Origin: Pyrenophora tritici-repentis
Taxonomy: Eukaryota; Ascomycota; Dothideomycetes; Pleosporales; Pleosporaceae
Assembly: GCF_003171515.1 (NCBI RefSeq)
Contig: NC_089395.1
Location: 1,674,001-1,738,000, forward strand
Direction: 5' to 3'
Length of the DNA stretch: 64,000 bases
A model generated the notes under the pieces. The model saw only the letters and a list, made by a program, of their open reading frames with translations. It was not told the origin of the DNA and searched no databases. Of this stretch, positions 63,454 to 64,000 are shown one piece after another. Each line of letters begins with the position of its first letter. The first letter of the stretch is position 1. A program made the position numbers and the translations under genes.

Positions 63454-64000
63454 AATGCTTCGTAGACTTGCTTTTAATGATCTCGTCTCTCTTTTCCTTT
63501 GAAAATGCAGGAGCAGCTGAGCATATTCGAGTCGACAGGAAAGAGAGTAGAACAAGGTCGAAGTGAAGGTTTTTGAGGTTTGACAGCAAGGTGCTAACAA
63601 TTGATGGTTCAAAGACATGCATCAACAAACTGATCTCAGTAGAAAACGAAGGTGTGGGGCTGACAATATGGGTGACGCTAGGCTTGATATGCGAAGTAGC
63701 GTGACGTAAACTCTACTTACGATGTGCAACCTAATAGGATATAAATTAACGAGGCTAATCTAACAATTGCTAAAGCGCTCTTTTTGCTTAGCAAGAACAG
63801 CGTTGATACTTCGCCTCATCCTCGTGTGCACAACGAAGGCCAATGCATCATAGCTGATATAACAGGTTCACATTCTCGAGATCAAGCAAGAACTCACGAC
63901 CTTTAATTAGTCGTGAATCTGACGTCAATTCTTCAGAATGATATACGTCAATATCGACATCCAGACCCACCGCCGGAAAATACGTATCTGTGCAAACCCC
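63454..64000. other. intergenic to window end
   Basis: No supported gene in this stretch. Confidence 0.4.

Overview
This is a window of a filamentous ascomycete genome (Pezizomycotina; gene families and style suggest a Dothideomycete, but I cannot fix the genus). The signs are short GT-AG introns of about 45-60 bases with CTAAC-type branch points, Zn2Cys6 and bZIP regulators, fungal-only families (DUF3723, DUF1996, CSC1-like channels, fungal F-box-like proteins), and one block mutated in the manner of repeat-induced point mutation (RIP). Gene density is low and many genes are accessory.

Layout. 0.8-7.7 kb: a Zn2Cys6 regulator converging on a BTB/POZ protein, an unknown protein, a secreted CAP/SCP protein and a small RING protein. 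7.7-14.2 kb: a gene-free RIP block holding an old copy of a 142-bp MITE. 14.3-23.9 kb: a POT transporter relic, a small secreted protein, a broken hAT transposase whose 3' end is occupied by a 128-bp hAT-type MITE with a perfect 8-bp target duplication, and long stretches with no gene I can support. 23.9-33.5 kb: an F-box-like protein, an unknown two-repeat protein, a 984-residue unknown protein, a palindromic 129-bp tandem repeat and a CSC1/TMEM63-type channel. 34.4-36.5 kb: a second BTB/Zn2Cys6 convergent pair, paralogous to the first and in opposite orientation. 37.7-49.9 kb: DUF3723, a patatin-like phospholipase with a RING-like finger, two coiled-coil genes, a kinase-like protein, a ferric reductase and a small MADS-like protein. 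50.2-64 kb: a repeat-rich unknown protein, a secreted DUF1996 protein, two nearly identical MITEs flanking two small genes, secreted or GPI-type proteins, a minisatellite, a GH18 chitinase and a bZIP factor.

The most notable inference is that DUF3723, the patatin-like protein and the ferric reductase lie within 12 kb of each other. These families are known as recurrent cargo of Starship giant transposons. I found no captain (DUF3435 tyrosine recombinase) and no element ends, so this is either the interior or a derelict part of such an element, or chance clustering. Most multi-exon models were built by hand from splice signals, reading frame and family consensus. All of them keep frame except DUF3723 and DUF1996, and two others (the second Zn2Cys6 gene and the chitinase) need a non-canonical splice site.
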